52,804 nucleotides of DNA from Phycisphaeraceae bacterium (GTDB taxonomy: Bacteria; Planctomycetota; Phycisphaerae; Phycisphaerales; Phycisphaeraceae). Every line of letters starts with the position of its first letter. Position 1 is the first letter of the stretch. This document shows positions 30,500 to 38,925 of this stretch, one piece after another. A program made the position numbers and the translations under genes. The stretch is taken from positions 1 to 52,804 of the forward strand of contig JADLAP010000062.1 in the NCBI GenBank assembly GCA_020848195.1, read 5' to 3'. The notes beneath the pieces are model-generated. The model saw only the letters and a program-made list of their open reading frames with translations. It had not been told where the DNA came from and made no database searches.

Positions 30500-32518
30500 A
30501 TGGCGGGCACACTGAACTGGGGCATCATCGGCACGGGCAACATCGCGCACGCATTTGCCGGCGGGCTGGCGCACTGCAAGACGGGCAAGCTGGTGGCGGT
30601 GGGCAGCCGGACGCAGGAATCGGCGGAGAAGTTCGGCAAGGAGTTCAACATTCCCCAGGCCGGCCGGCACGGCAGCTATGAGGCGCTGCTCGCGGACGCC
30701 AACGTGCAGGCGGTGTACATCTGCACGCCGCATCCGCTGCATCCGCGGTGGGCCATCCGCGCCGCGGCCGCGGGCAAGCATGTCCTCTGCGAAAAGCCCA
30801 TGGGACTGAACCACGCGCAGGCCATGGCGGTCATCGATGCCGCACGCGAGCACGGCGTGTTCCTGATGGAAGCGTTCATGTACCGCTGCCATCCGCAGAC
30901 GGCGAAGCTCATTGAACTCATCCAGAACAAAACCATCGGCGACGTGCGGGTGATCCAGGCGACGTTCAGCTTCCACTGGCCCAGGCCGTATGACGTCAAT
31001 CACCGGCTGACCGCCAACGAACTCGGCGGCGGCGGCATCCTCGACGTCGGCTGCTATCCCGTGAGCATGTCGCGCCTGATCGCGGGCGTGGCGCTGGGGC
31101 AGAACGCGCCCGCCGAGCCGGTGGCGTTCAAGGCGGTGGGCAAGGTCCATCCCCAGACGCAGACGGATGAGTACACCGTCGCCGTCGCCGAGTTCCCCGG
31201 CGGCATCGTCGCGCAGCTTTCCACCGGCGTGCAGTGCAACCAGGAAAACGTCGTCCGCATTTTCGGCACGGAAGGCTCGATCCTCATGCCTTCGCCGTGG
31301 ATTCCCTCGAAGGAAGGCGGCCAGACGGAAATCATCGTGAATCCCGGCGGCAAGGACGAGCGGCGCATTGCCATCGAAACCCCTGACTGGCTCTACGGCC
31401 TGGAAGCGGACACCGTGGCGAAGTTCGTCGACCAGCGCCAGGCAAGTTTCCCCGCCATGTCGTGGAACGACACGCTGGGCAACATGAAAGTGCTGGACGA
31501 GTGGCGACAGCAGATCGGTCAGGAATATGCCGCGGAAACGCCGGCGGTCAGCGCGCCGGTGCGGGGCGAGATGCCGCGCTATGCCGCGCGGATGGACAAG
31601 ATGATCTACGGCACGATCGCGGGCATCGACAAGGCCGTCTCCCGCATCGCCGTCGGCGGCGACATCGGCTGCATGATTCCCCGCGAGGCGATGGCCATCT
31701 GGGACGACGCCTTCGAGCGCGGCATCAACATGATCGACACCGCCCACATCTACGGCGGCGGCAAGTCCGACAGCATGGTGGGCCACTGGGTCCGCACCCG
31801 CGGCATCCGCAAGGACATCGTCGTGCTGGCCAAAGGCGCGCACACGCCCAACTGCACCCCGGCCGGCTTCGTGAAACAGTTCCACGAAAGCCTTGAGAGC
31901 CTGCGGATGGACTACGTGGATTTGTACATGCTGCACCGGGACAACCTCGACGTGCCGGTGGGCGAGTTCATCGACGTGCTCAACGAGTATGTCCGCGCGG
32001 GACGCATCAGGGCGTTCGGCGGGTCCAACTGGTCGATCCCGCGCATCGAAGCCGCCAACACTTATGCAGCCAAACACGGCAAACAGGGCTTCGCCGCGGT
32101 GAGCAACAATTTGAGCCTGGCGCACATGGTCGATCCCGTCTGGGCCGGCTGCGTGCATTGCTCGGACCAGACGTCGCGCGCGTGGCATGCGAAATCGCAG
32201 GTCGCGGTGGTGTCGTGGTCCAGCCAGGCGCGGGGCTTCTTCACCGATCGTTCCGGCGTGGATAAGAAGGACGATGCGGAACTCGTGCGCTGCTGGTACA
32301 GCGAAGACAACTTCCAGCGCAAGGCGCGGGCGATGGAGCTGGCGAAGAAGAAGGGGTGCGAACCGATCAACATCGCGGCGGCGTTCGTGCTGTCGCAGCC
32401 GTTCCCGACGTTCGCGCTGATCGGGCCTCGGCAGATCAGCGAAACGAGGTCGAGCCTGTCGTCGCTGGCGGTGACGCTGACGGCGGAGGAAGTGCGGTGG
32501 GTGGCGGGGGATCGGTGA
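30500..32518 (+). CDS. Gfo/Idh/MocA dehydrogenase - aldo/keto reductase fusion
   Basis: A 672-residue two-enzyme polypeptide. Residues about 5-340 are a Gfo/Idh/MocA oxidoreductase: the NAD(P)-binding LNWGIIGTGNIAHAFAGGLA, the catalytic Lys in LCEKPMGLNHAQAM, FMYRCHPQTAKLIELI, and the C-domain ILDVGCYPVSMSRLIAG. Residues about 350-670 are an aldo/keto reductase with a complete tetrad: NMIDTAHIYGGGKSD (Asp, Tyr), DIVVLAKGAH (Lys) and LYMLHRDN (His), plus AFVLSQPFPTFALIGPR near the end. The two NAD(P)H-linked domains may perform sequential oxidation and reduction with cofactor recycling (inference). GGAG ten bases before ATG 30500 sets the start; a terminator-like hairpin lies directly upstream. 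Confidence 0.92.
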   Translation: MAGTLNWGIIGTGNIAHAFAGGLAHCKTGKLVAVGSRTQESAEKFGKEFNIPQAGRHGSYEALLADANVQAVYICTPHPLHPRWAIRAAAAGKHVLCEKPMGLNHAQAMAVIDAAREHGVFLMEAFMYRCHPQTAKLIELIQNKTIGDVRVIQATFSFHWPRPYDVNHRLTANELGGGGILDVGCYPVSMSRLIAGVALGQNAPAEPVAFKAVGKVHPQTQTDEYTVAVAEFPGGIVAQLSTGVQCNQENVVRIFGTEGSILMPSPWIPSKEGGQTEIIVNPGGKDERRIAIETPDWLYGLEADTVAKFVDQRQASFPAMSWNDTLGNMKVLDEWRQQIGQEYAAETPAVSAPVRGEMPRYAARMDKMIYGTIAGIDKAVSRIAVGGDIGCMIPREAMAIWDDAFERGINMIDTAHIYGGGKSDSMVGHWVRTRGIRKDIVVLAKGAHTPNCTPAGFVKQFHESLESLRMDYVDLYMLHRDNLDVPVGEFIDVLNEYVRAGRIRAFGGSNWSIPRIEAANTYAAKHGKQGFAAVSNNLSLAHMVDPVWAGCVHCSDQTSRAWHAKSQVAVVSWSSQARGFFTDRSGVDKKDDAELVRCWYSEDNFQRKARAMELAKKKGCEPINIAAAFVLSQPFPTFALIGPRQISETRSSLSSLAVTLTAEEVRWVAGDR

Positions 32519-32537
32519 GAGCGCAACGAGAGAAGAC

Positions 32538-32563
32538 GGCGGGCCTTCGGCCGCGCCGCTAAA
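32538..32563. repeat. Dispersed repeat family A, single copy
   Basis: GGCGGGCCTTCGGCCGCGCC followed by GCTAAA, in the spacer between the convergent fused oxidoreductase and topA genes. It may serve as a bidirectional hairpin. Confidence 0.8.
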
Positions 32564-32583
32564 CGGTTGAAATGCCGGGGAAA

Positions 32584-35244
32584 TCATGCGGCGTCGGGTT
32601 CGGCGGGCGCTGGCGGTTCGGCGCTGGCGTTATCGTCGTTGGACTGGATGCGCGGGACGTAGTCGTCGCCGATGGCTTTGCCTTCGGTGTTGCGGATCAC
32701 CGGCGCGGGATGTTCGGCGATGTGCGTGTGCCACGCGGCTTCGAGGGTTTTCTGTTTTTCCGGCTCGACGCCGGACCATGCGGATCGGCCGCGGCATTTG
32801 GGATACTTCGAGCAACTGAGCCAGAACCCGCGCTTGGAGTCCCGCATGTTCAGCGGCGACTGACACTTTGGACACGGCAAATCCGTCACCAGCGGCGGCG
32901 TCTTGGGCAGTACGACGATGCCCTTCTTCGGATCGAGATTCACGATGCCCTTGCACTGCGGATAGTTTTCGCAGCCGAGGAACGGGCCGAAGCGTCCGGT
33001 GCGTTTGGTCATGCCATGACCGCAGAGTGGGCAGAGGATGTCGGACAGTTCCGCCTGAAGCGGATTGCCCTCGCGGTCGATCGGTGCGGCGAAGTCGCAG
33101 TCGGGATAGCGCGAGCACGAGAGGAACCGGCCGTTCGTGCCGAAGCGGTAGACTGTTCCCGCGCCGCATTTGGCGCACTTGTGCGGCGCGGGTTCCATCT
33201 CCGCTTTCGCGTGCGTCATGCCCTCGTACGCGCGGTCGAGGTGCTCCTTGAACGGGCCGTAGAACTGTCGGAGCATCGTCACCCAGTCGTGGTGGTCGTC
33301 CTCCACCTTGTCCAGCTCCGCTTCCATGTCGCGGGTGTAGGCCACTTCCATGATGCCGGGGAAAGCTTCGACGAGTTTGTCGGTGACGACCTTGCCCAGG
33401 TCGGTGGCGTAGAGGCGCTTGTCGCGCGGCGCCACGGGCTGGGCGTACTTACGGTCCTGAATGGTCTGGATGATGGCGGCATAGGTGGACGGCCGGCCGA
33501 TGCCTTCCTCTTCCAGCTTTTTCTGCAGCGACGCTTCGGTGTAGCGCGGCGGGGGGCTGGTGAAGTGCTGCGACGGCTGATAGTCCACGGGGAACACGGG
33601 CTGGCCTTCCTTCACGGGAGGCAGGATCGCTTCCTCGCCGCCGTTGGGGATGCCCGAAGCGCGGTAGTGGCCCTCGAACGCCAGCGTGCGCCCGGTGGAT
33701 TTGAAGGTGGATTGCGCGGCATCGGCGCGGATCAGCACCGTCGTCGAATCCCACTCGGCGGGAACCATCTGCGAAGCGAGGAAGCGTTCCCAGATGATCT
33801 GATACAGCTTGAACTGTTCCTCGGAAAGATGGCCCTTCAGACGCTTGGGCGTCAGCGTCACGTCGGTGGGCCGGATGGCTTCGTGCGCTTCCTGCGCCAT
33901 CTTGTTGCTGGAGGTGTAGACGTTGGGGCTGTCGGGGAGGTAGCGCTGGCCCCATTCCTGTCCGATGTACTGCCGGGCCATGGCGATGGCTTCGGGTGAC
34001 AGGTGGGTGGAGTCGGTACGCATGTAGGTGATCAGGCCGGTCTGGCCTTCGGAGCCTTTGATGTCGACGCCTTCGTAAAGCTGCTGGGCGATGCGCATGG
34101 TGCGCTGGAGGGCGAAGCCCATGCGATTGGCGGCGGCCTGCTGGAGCGTGCTGGTGATGAACGGCGCGGAGGGCTTGCTGCGCGTGCGCTTGGTCTCGAT
34201 GGAGGCAATCTTCAGCGACGCCGGCGCCTTCACGTGGCCGTGATAGATCACCCGGCTCTTCGCCGGACCCTTGGCTTTCGGGTCGTCCCACGGCTTGGCG
34301 TCATCCACCACGAAACCCAGCGATTGGGCGATCTTCAGCGCTTCCTCGCGGTGGGTCGGACGGAACGGCTGGCCTCGGACGTCGACCAGCTCCGCCAGCA
34401 GGCACTGGTGTTCGCTGACCCAGGCGACCATGGCCTTGCGGGAGCGGTCGTCGCCTTCGTCGACGTCGTCGCGCCGCCATTTGCGCCACTGCTGCGTCAG
34501 CGCGTCGAGTTTCTTCTCGTCCGGCGCGAATACGGCCGTGATACGCCAGAACTCCTCCGGCACGAACGCTTCAATCTCACGCTCGCGCTCCACCACCAGC
34601 CGCACCGCCACCGACTGCACGCGACCGGCACTGAGTCCGCCGGCCACCTTCTTCCAAAGCAGCGGCGAAACCTGGTAGCCCACGATGCGGTCGAGGATGC
34701 GCCGCGCCTGCTGGGCGTTGACCCGACTGATGTCGATCGCCCGCGGCCGCTCGAAGGCGTGCTGAATCTCCGACTTCGTGATCGCGTTGAACACCACCCG
34801 GTGCGACCGCTCGGCCGGCACGTTGAGCGCTTCCTGCAAGTGCCACGCGATCGCTTCGCCTTCGCGGTCCAAGTCGGTGGCGAACCAGACAGAGGTCGCC
34901 TCCTTGGCCGCCTTCTTCAGTTCCGCGATCGTCTTCCGCTTGTCGGGCATCACTTCATAGGTTGGCGCGAAGTCGTGTTCGAGATCCACGCCCGGCACCG
35001 GCTGATTGCTGCCCTTGGGCGCCCGGCTGGGCAGATCCCGCACGTGCCCCACGCTCGCCTTGACCACGTAGTCCCGGCCAAGGTACTTGTTGATCGTTTT
35101 GGCCTTCGTCGGGCTTTCCACGATGACCAGTTGCTTGCCCTGCGCCGAAACCGGCGCAGCGGAGGCTGCGCTCTCGCCGTCGCGGCTTGACTTGCGGACG
35201 CGTGGCGAATCGGACTTTGGTTTCGGGGTCGACTTTTTTGCCAT
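32584..35244 (-). CDS. topA: DNA topoisomerase I
   Basis: Type IA topoisomerase of 886 residues that relaxes negative supercoils. A basic tail (1-36) precedes the TOPRIM domain: QLVIVESPTKAKTINKYLG and the acidic SVWFATDLDREGEAIAWHL. Then VNAQQARRILDRIVGYQVSP and LSAGRVQSVAVRLVVERE follow, and the active-site tyrosine is in LITYMRTDSTHLS. The C-terminus carries three tetracysteine zinc ribbons, starting CAKCGAGTVYRF, CPLCGHGMTKRT and CPKCQSPLNMRD, then an acidic/Ala-Pro tail. The start is ATG 35244. Its transcript converges on the fused oxidoreductase gene. Confidence 0.97.
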   Translation of the reverse strand: MAKKSTPKPKSDSPRVRKSSRDGESAASAAPVSAQGKQLVIVESPTKAKTINKYLGRDYVVKASVGHVRDLPSRAPKGSNQPVPGVDLEHDFAPTYEVMPDKRKTIAELKKAAKEATSVWFATDLDREGEAIAWHLQEALNVPAERSHRVVFNAITKSEIQHAFERPRAIDISRVNAQQARRILDRIVGYQVSPLLWKKVAGGLSAGRVQSVAVRLVVEREREIEAFVPEEFWRITAVFAPDEKKLDALTQQWRKWRRDDVDEGDDRSRKAMVAWVSEHQCLLAELVDVRGQPFRPTHREEALKIAQSLGFVVDDAKPWDDPKAKGPAKSRVIYHGHVKAPASLKIASIETKRTRSKPSAPFITSTLQQAAANRMGFALQRTMRIAQQLYEGVDIKGSEGQTGLITYMRTDSTHLSPEAIAMARQYIGQEWGQRYLPDSPNVYTSSNKMAQEAHEAIRPTDVTLTPKRLKGHLSEEQFKLYQIIWERFLASQMVPAEWDSTTVLIRADAAQSTFKSTGRTLAFEGHYRASGIPNGGEEAILPPVKEGQPVFPVDYQPSQHFTSPPPRYTEASLQKKLEEEGIGRPSTYAAIIQTIQDRKYAQPVAPRDKRLYATDLGKVVTDKLVEAFPGIMEVAYTRDMEAELDKVEDDHHDWVTMLRQFYGPFKEHLDRAYEGMTHAKAEMEPAPHKCAKCGAGTVYRFGTNGRFLSCSRYPDCDFAAPIDREGNPLQAELSDILCPLCGHGMTKRTGRFGPFLGCENYPQCKGIVNLDPKKGIVVLPKTPPLVTDLPCPKCQSPLNMRDSKRGFWLSCSKYPKCRGRSAWSGVEPEKQKTLEAAWHTHIAEHPAPVIRNTEGKAIGDDYVPRIQSNDDNASAEPPAPAEPDAA

Positions 35245-35362
35245 AGCGCGAACTCAGTGGACCGGAAAAAGCGTCTTCGGTCCCCCCACTTCTCTGAGAA
35301 TCATCGGCCATCTGGGGGCGGGTCACTTCAACAAGCATAGGCACATTTGTCAAGCCGGAGGG

Positions 35363-36409
35363 CTAACCGGGCATCGCTTCACTGGTTACGACGTGCAGAG
35401 CCTGATCGACCAAATCCGGCGCTTCGCCCGATAGCCAATGCACGCCCCGGAAGCGTCGCATCCACGTCCGCTGCTGCTTGCCGTAGCGGCGGGTCATGAT
35501 CTTCACTTGCTCCATGGTTTCGTCCAGGGACCACCGGCCGGCAAGGTGGGCAAGCACCTGCTTGTACCCGAGCGCTTCACGGGCCTGGAGACCGAGCTTG
35601 CCCTGGGCTTCAAGCGTGCGAACCTCGTTCACGAGGTCCAGCGTACCCCCACGGCTCGCTCCGCTGGCCATGGGGCTTGTACTCCTGCCCCCGGAACTGC
35701 CCCCGGAATTTCCCCCGGAACTGCCCCCGAAACTTCCGGGGGCGAACATGCTTTTGACGCGGGCGTTGATGCGACGGTTGATCGCTTCGGTTTCCCAGTG
35801 CAGGCCGAGGAGGATGGGCTGGTGGCGGTAAGCGAGGCTGCCTTGCTGAACCGCGTTCATCTGAACCTCGTTCCACTGTTGCTGATGAACGCTGATTGGG
35901 ATGCCGGTCAGATGGTGAACCTCGATCGCGCGGATCATCCGGCGAACATCGCTCACATGAATCCGCTCGGCTGCGTCCGGATCGACCTGATGGAGCCTCC
36001 GGTGCAGCTCCGCCCCCGGAAGTTGCGCAAGTTCCTGTCGAAACACAGCATCGGCGGGCGGTCCCTCGAACATCCCCACCAGCAGCCCCTGCACGTACAA
36101 ATGCGTTCCCCCCACCACCACAGCGCGAACATCGTTCCGCTGAAGCTCTCCCAGCACCGACTCCGCTCCGGCTAACCAGTCGGCCACGGTGAACGGCTCC
36201 GTCGGTTCCACCACGTCCACCATGTGGTGGCGAACAGTGTTCATCATCTCCCGCGAAGGCTTGGCGGTCCCTGCGTCCATGCCCCGGTACACCTGCATGG
36301 AATCTGCCCCGATGATCTCGCCCCCCAGCCGCTGCGCCAGTGCCACCGCCAGAGCACTCTTGCCCGATGCGGTAGCGCCGAGGATCACGATGGGTCGCAG
36401 GCGTGGCAT
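35363..36409 (-). CDS. miaA: tRNA dimethylallyltransferase
   Basis: Adds an isopentenyl group to N6 of A37 in tRNAs reading U-starting codons, using DMAPP. The P-loop VILGATASGKSALAVALAQR, the DSMQVYRGMDAGTAKPS switch region, VVVGGTHLYVQGLL, and DVRRMIRAIEVHHLTG are all present. About 30 low-complexity residues (Gly/Ser-rich, after RVKSMF) interrupt the C-terminal part, where other MiaA proteins run directly into the EVRTL helix. They are encoded by tandem G-tract repeats (35687-35743). Translation is likely from ATG 36409; ATG 36460, with AGGA five bases before, would add 17 residues and overlap the divergent FkbM gene. Confidence 0.95.
   Translation of the reverse strand: MPRLRPIVILGATASGKSALAVALAQRLGGEIIGADSMQVYRGMDAGTAKPSREMMNTVRHHMVDVVEPTEPFTVADWLAGAESVLGELQRNDVRAVVVGGTHLYVQGLLVGMFEGPPADAVFRQELAQLPGAELHRRLHQVDPDAAERIHVSDVRRMIRAIEVHHLTGIPISVHQQQWNEVQMNAVQQGSLAYRHQPILLGLHWETEAINRRINARVKSMFAPGSFGGSSGGNSGGSSGGRSTSPMASGASRGGTLDLVNEVRTLEAQGKLGLQAREALGYKQVLAHLAGRWSLDETMEQVKIMTRRYGKQQRTWMRRFRGVHWLSGEAPDLVDQALHVVTSEAMPG
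35687..35743. repeat. Tandem CCCCCGGAA repeat inside miaA
   Basis: Five runs of C5 separated by short GGAA(C/T)T spacers on plus; on the coding minus strand these are G5 runs compatible with a G-quadruplex. The repeats encode the Gly-Ser insert of MiaA. Confidence 0.9.
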
Positions 36410-36449
36410 GGGTGGGGATTCTACGTCGTTACGCCCGTCGTGTGACGAT

Positions 36450-37313
36450 ATGTTCGGCATGGGATTCCTGTTTCACGCAATCCAACCCCTGATTCATCTC
36501 TACCAGCGGGCCACGCCGACGGAGCATGGCGCGCTGCGGCTGGCCCGACTCGTCCGCCGTTTGCTGCCCCGTGTCCAGTGGGCCGGCACGTTCACCACGC
36601 CGGACGGCCTGACGCTCGATCTCGATCTTGCCACCTATCCCGACTGCTGCATGGCGCTGGGGCTGTACGAACTGGCGACCGCACGCCTGATCCGTCGGCG
36701 ACTCCAGCCTGGCGATCACTTCGTCGATGCCGGGGCGAATCTGGGCTACTTCACCCTGCTGGCGGCACGAATCGTCGGCCCCACGGGGCGAGTCGACGCC
36801 TTCGAGCCTCAGCCGGACAACCGTCAACGCCTGATCCGCCACGTCCAGCGCCACAACCTGACCGCCATCGTCCGCGTCCACCCACTGGCCCTGTCCAACC
36901 GATCCGGCGAAACCGTCATCCATGGCTATCCCGTCAGCGATGACCGGCACAACCACGGCTGCGCTTCGATGTTCGGCGACTCGCCCGTGCGGCACACCGT
37001 GCCCACCGGCCGGCTCGATGAGGTGCTGGCCGGCACATCGCCCCGGATGATCAAGATGGACGTCGAAGGCGCGGAAGATCTCGTCGTCGAGGGCATGGCA
37101 AAGATGATTCAGGTTGAGCATCCTCCGTGGATTGTCGGTGAATACAACGTGGAAGCATCAAGGCAGGCGGGCGTGGCGGCGGATGCGTGGCTGCGCCGGG
37201 CGATGATGTTGCAACCGCGGTATGGGGCGTTTCGGATTGATGATCGATTGCGGCGCATCACATTGAATGACGCGACGATGCGGCAGGTGAATGTGTTGTT
37301 GGATGCGGATTAG
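36450..37313 (+). CDS. FkbM-family SAM-dependent methyltransferase
   Basis: A 287-residue methyltransferase. The N-terminal about 75 residues hold YQRATPTEHGALRLARLVRR. The SAM-binding motif I is DHFVDAGANLGYFTLLAARI, with the acidic post-I strand GRVDAFEPQPDNRQRL. IKMDVEGAEDLVVEG is the FkbM motif IV. Members methylate hydroxyl groups on sugars or small metabolites; the substrate here is unknown. The start is ATG 36450 or 36459, only about 40 bases from the divergent miaA start, so both promoters must be compact or overlapping. No glycan cluster is adjacent. Confidence 0.88.
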   Translation: MFGMGFLFHAIQPLIHLYQRATPTEHGALRLARLVRRLLPRVQWAGTFTTPDGLTLDLDLATYPDCCMALGLYELATARLIRRRLQPGDHFVDAGANLGYFTLLAARIVGPTGRVDAFEPQPDNRQRLIRHVQRHNLTAIVRVHPLALSNRSGETVIHGYPVSDDRHNHGCASMFGDSPVRHTVPTGRLDEVLAGTSPRMIKMDVEGAEDLVVEGMAKMIQVEHPPWIVGEYNVEASRQAGVAADAWLRRAMMLQPRYGAFRIDDRLRRITLNDATMRQVNVLLDAD

Positions 37314-37347
37314 CGCGGGTTTGCGCGGGTTTGCGGGAGTTTGCGAT

Positions 37348-37429
37348 GGTTAGCGGCGCGGCCGCAGGCCCGCCCGTCCCGATGGGCGTCCAACGAGCCG
37401 GGCGGGCCTTCGGCCTCGCCGCTAACCAT
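37348..37429. repeat. Repeat family A, inverted pair
   Basis: Two copies of the family A core (37350-37376 and 37400-37427) in inverted orientation, about 23 bp apart, form a long hairpin ending GGTTAGCGGCG / CGCCGCTAACC. This is probably the complete form of the element seen as single halves elsewhere. It is preceded by short TTTGCG(C/G)G direct repeats (37319-37345). Confidence 0.88.
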
Positions 37430-37533
37430 CGCGAATCGCGCCATCCGTCGCGCATCGCGGCATTCGTCCTTTTCACCGCCGACAGCCGATGTAACATGGC
37501 TGGGGTCATTCTTTCGCGGATGCTGTCGCCGTC

Positions 37534-38730
37534 ATGTTTTACGACCTGATCCAACTTCTGGAACCGTGGCTCAAACAGCGCGGCGTGTACGGCTTTTTCC
37601 GCGTCTGGACCTATCCTGAGTTTCGCGCGGTGATGTCGCTCGTGCTCAGCTTTCTCATCGTCATCGGCCTGGGTCCCACCGTCATCCGCTGGCTGATCAA
37701 ACAGAAAATCGGCGATAACCCCGAATTCAACCACAAGGAACTCAACCAGCTCGTCCGCAACAAAACCAACACCCCCACCATGGGCGGCATCCTCATCGCC
37801 TTCGCCGTCGGCTCCACCACCCTGCTGCTGGCCGACATGCGATGCTTCTACGTCCACATGGCCATCCTCTGCCTCCTCTGGCTCGCCGGCCTGGGCGCGA
37901 TCGACGACTGGCTTAAGCTTACCACCGCACGACGATCCCCCGGCTCCCGTCACGGCCTGTATTCCTGGGAAAAAATGGTCTTCCAACTCGGTCTGGCGGT
38001 CCTCCTGGGCATCTTCATCCACCACTACGGCCAAACCAAATACTCCGGCGAAAGCCCCGACATCCTCATGATGTCACGCAGCCTGACATTGCCCTTCATG
38101 CGAAGCTGGGAATGGCTCGAAGGCGTCAAGGTTCCCGCCGCGAACCTGATCGTCCTGGGCACCTGGCCGTTCGCCATCCTCACCATCATCGTCATCACCG
38201 GCTCGTCCAACGCGGTCAATCTCACCGACGGCATGGACGGCTTGGCGTCGGGCATCATGTCCATCGTCGGCTTCGCCCTGATGGTCCTCGCCCTGATCGC
38301 CGGCGATGAAGTCCTCGCCAAACGCCTGCTCGTGCCCTACATCCCCATGAGCAACGAACTGGCCATCGTCGCCGGCGCGATGACCGGCGCCTGCGTCGGA
38401 TTCCTCTGGTACAACTGTTCTCCGGCACAGGTCTTCATGGGCGACACCGGCTCGCTGCCCCTGGGCGGCCTGATGGGCTTCATCGCCGTCGTCGTCCGAC
38501 AGGAATTCCTCCTGCTGATCATCGGCGGCGTCTTCGTCCTCGAAGCCATCAGCGTCATGATGCAGGTCAGCTACTTCAAGGCGACGGGAGGCAAACGCAT
38601 CTTCCGCTGCGCGCCGATCCATCACCATTTCCACCTCGGCGGCTGGACCGAACAACAGGTCGTCGTCCGCTTCTGGCTGATCACCGCCATCCTCGCCGCG
38701 ATGGCGCTGGCGACGGTCAAATTGCGGTGA
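37534..38730 (+). CDS. mraY: Phospho-N-acetylmuramoyl-pentapeptide-transferase
   Basis: Integral membrane enzyme (398 residues, about 10-11 helices) that transfers phospho-MurNAc-pentapeptide to undecaprenyl phosphate, making lipid I. Signatures: NKTNTPTMGGILI, then GAIDDWLKL with the catalytic aspartates, and VNLTDGMDGLASG. VFMGDTGSLPLGG and the MraY-specific histidine motif APIHHHFHLGGWTEQQVV are intact. The start is ATG 37534. It is alone; the enzymes normally flanking it (murF, murD) are absent, in line with the scattered wall genes of this window. Confidence 0.97.
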   Translation: MFYDLIQLLEPWLKQRGVYGFFRVWTYPEFRAVMSLVLSFLIVIGLGPTVIRWLIKQKIGDNPEFNHKELNQLVRNKTNTPTMGGILIAFAVGSTTLLLADMRCFYVHMAILCLLWLAGLGAIDDWLKLTTARRSPGSRHGLYSWEKMVFQLGLAVLLGIFIHHYGQTKYSGESPDILMMSRSLTLPFMRSWEWLEGVKVPAANLIVLGTWPFAILTIIVITGSSNAVNLTDGMDGLASGIMSIVGFALMVLALIAGDEVLAKRLLVPYIPMSNELAIVAGAMTGACVGFLWYNCSPAQVFMGDTGSLPLGGLMGFIAVVVRQEFLLLIIGGVFVLEAISVMMQVSYFKATGGKRIFRCAPIHHHFHLGGWTEQQVVVRFWLITAILAAMALATVKLR

Positions 38731-38735
38731 TTCCA

Positions 38736-38807
38736 CTGCGGCGAAGACGCCGCAGCTAACAAAAATCGGACGCGCATTCCGTCATAGCTGCGACGTCTTC
38801 GTCGCAG
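38736..38807. repeat. Paired-hairpin repeat, family C, copy 2
   Basis: CTGCGGCG-AAGA-CGCCGCAG (38736-38755) and CTGCGACG-TCTT-CGTCGCAG (38788-38807), followed by TCTTCA as in copy 1 (9683-9749). It lies directly after mraY and may act as its terminator, though no T-run follows. Confidence 0.85.
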
Positions 38808-38925
38808 TCTTCAGTGCGTCCCGGCTGGCGGTTGCGATTGAATCTCAGCACCATGCGACAACCTTCTCTCGCGGCACTTGTCAGGCGCTCATCGTCTGCG
38901 ATGATGCTGGTTTGGAGGTTATGCC

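Noticed and set aside
30254-32587. A 777-codon minus-strand frame opposite the fused oxidoreductase
   Set aside because: Arg/His/Ala-rich antisense frame without motifs; the plus-strand product has two intact enzyme domains.
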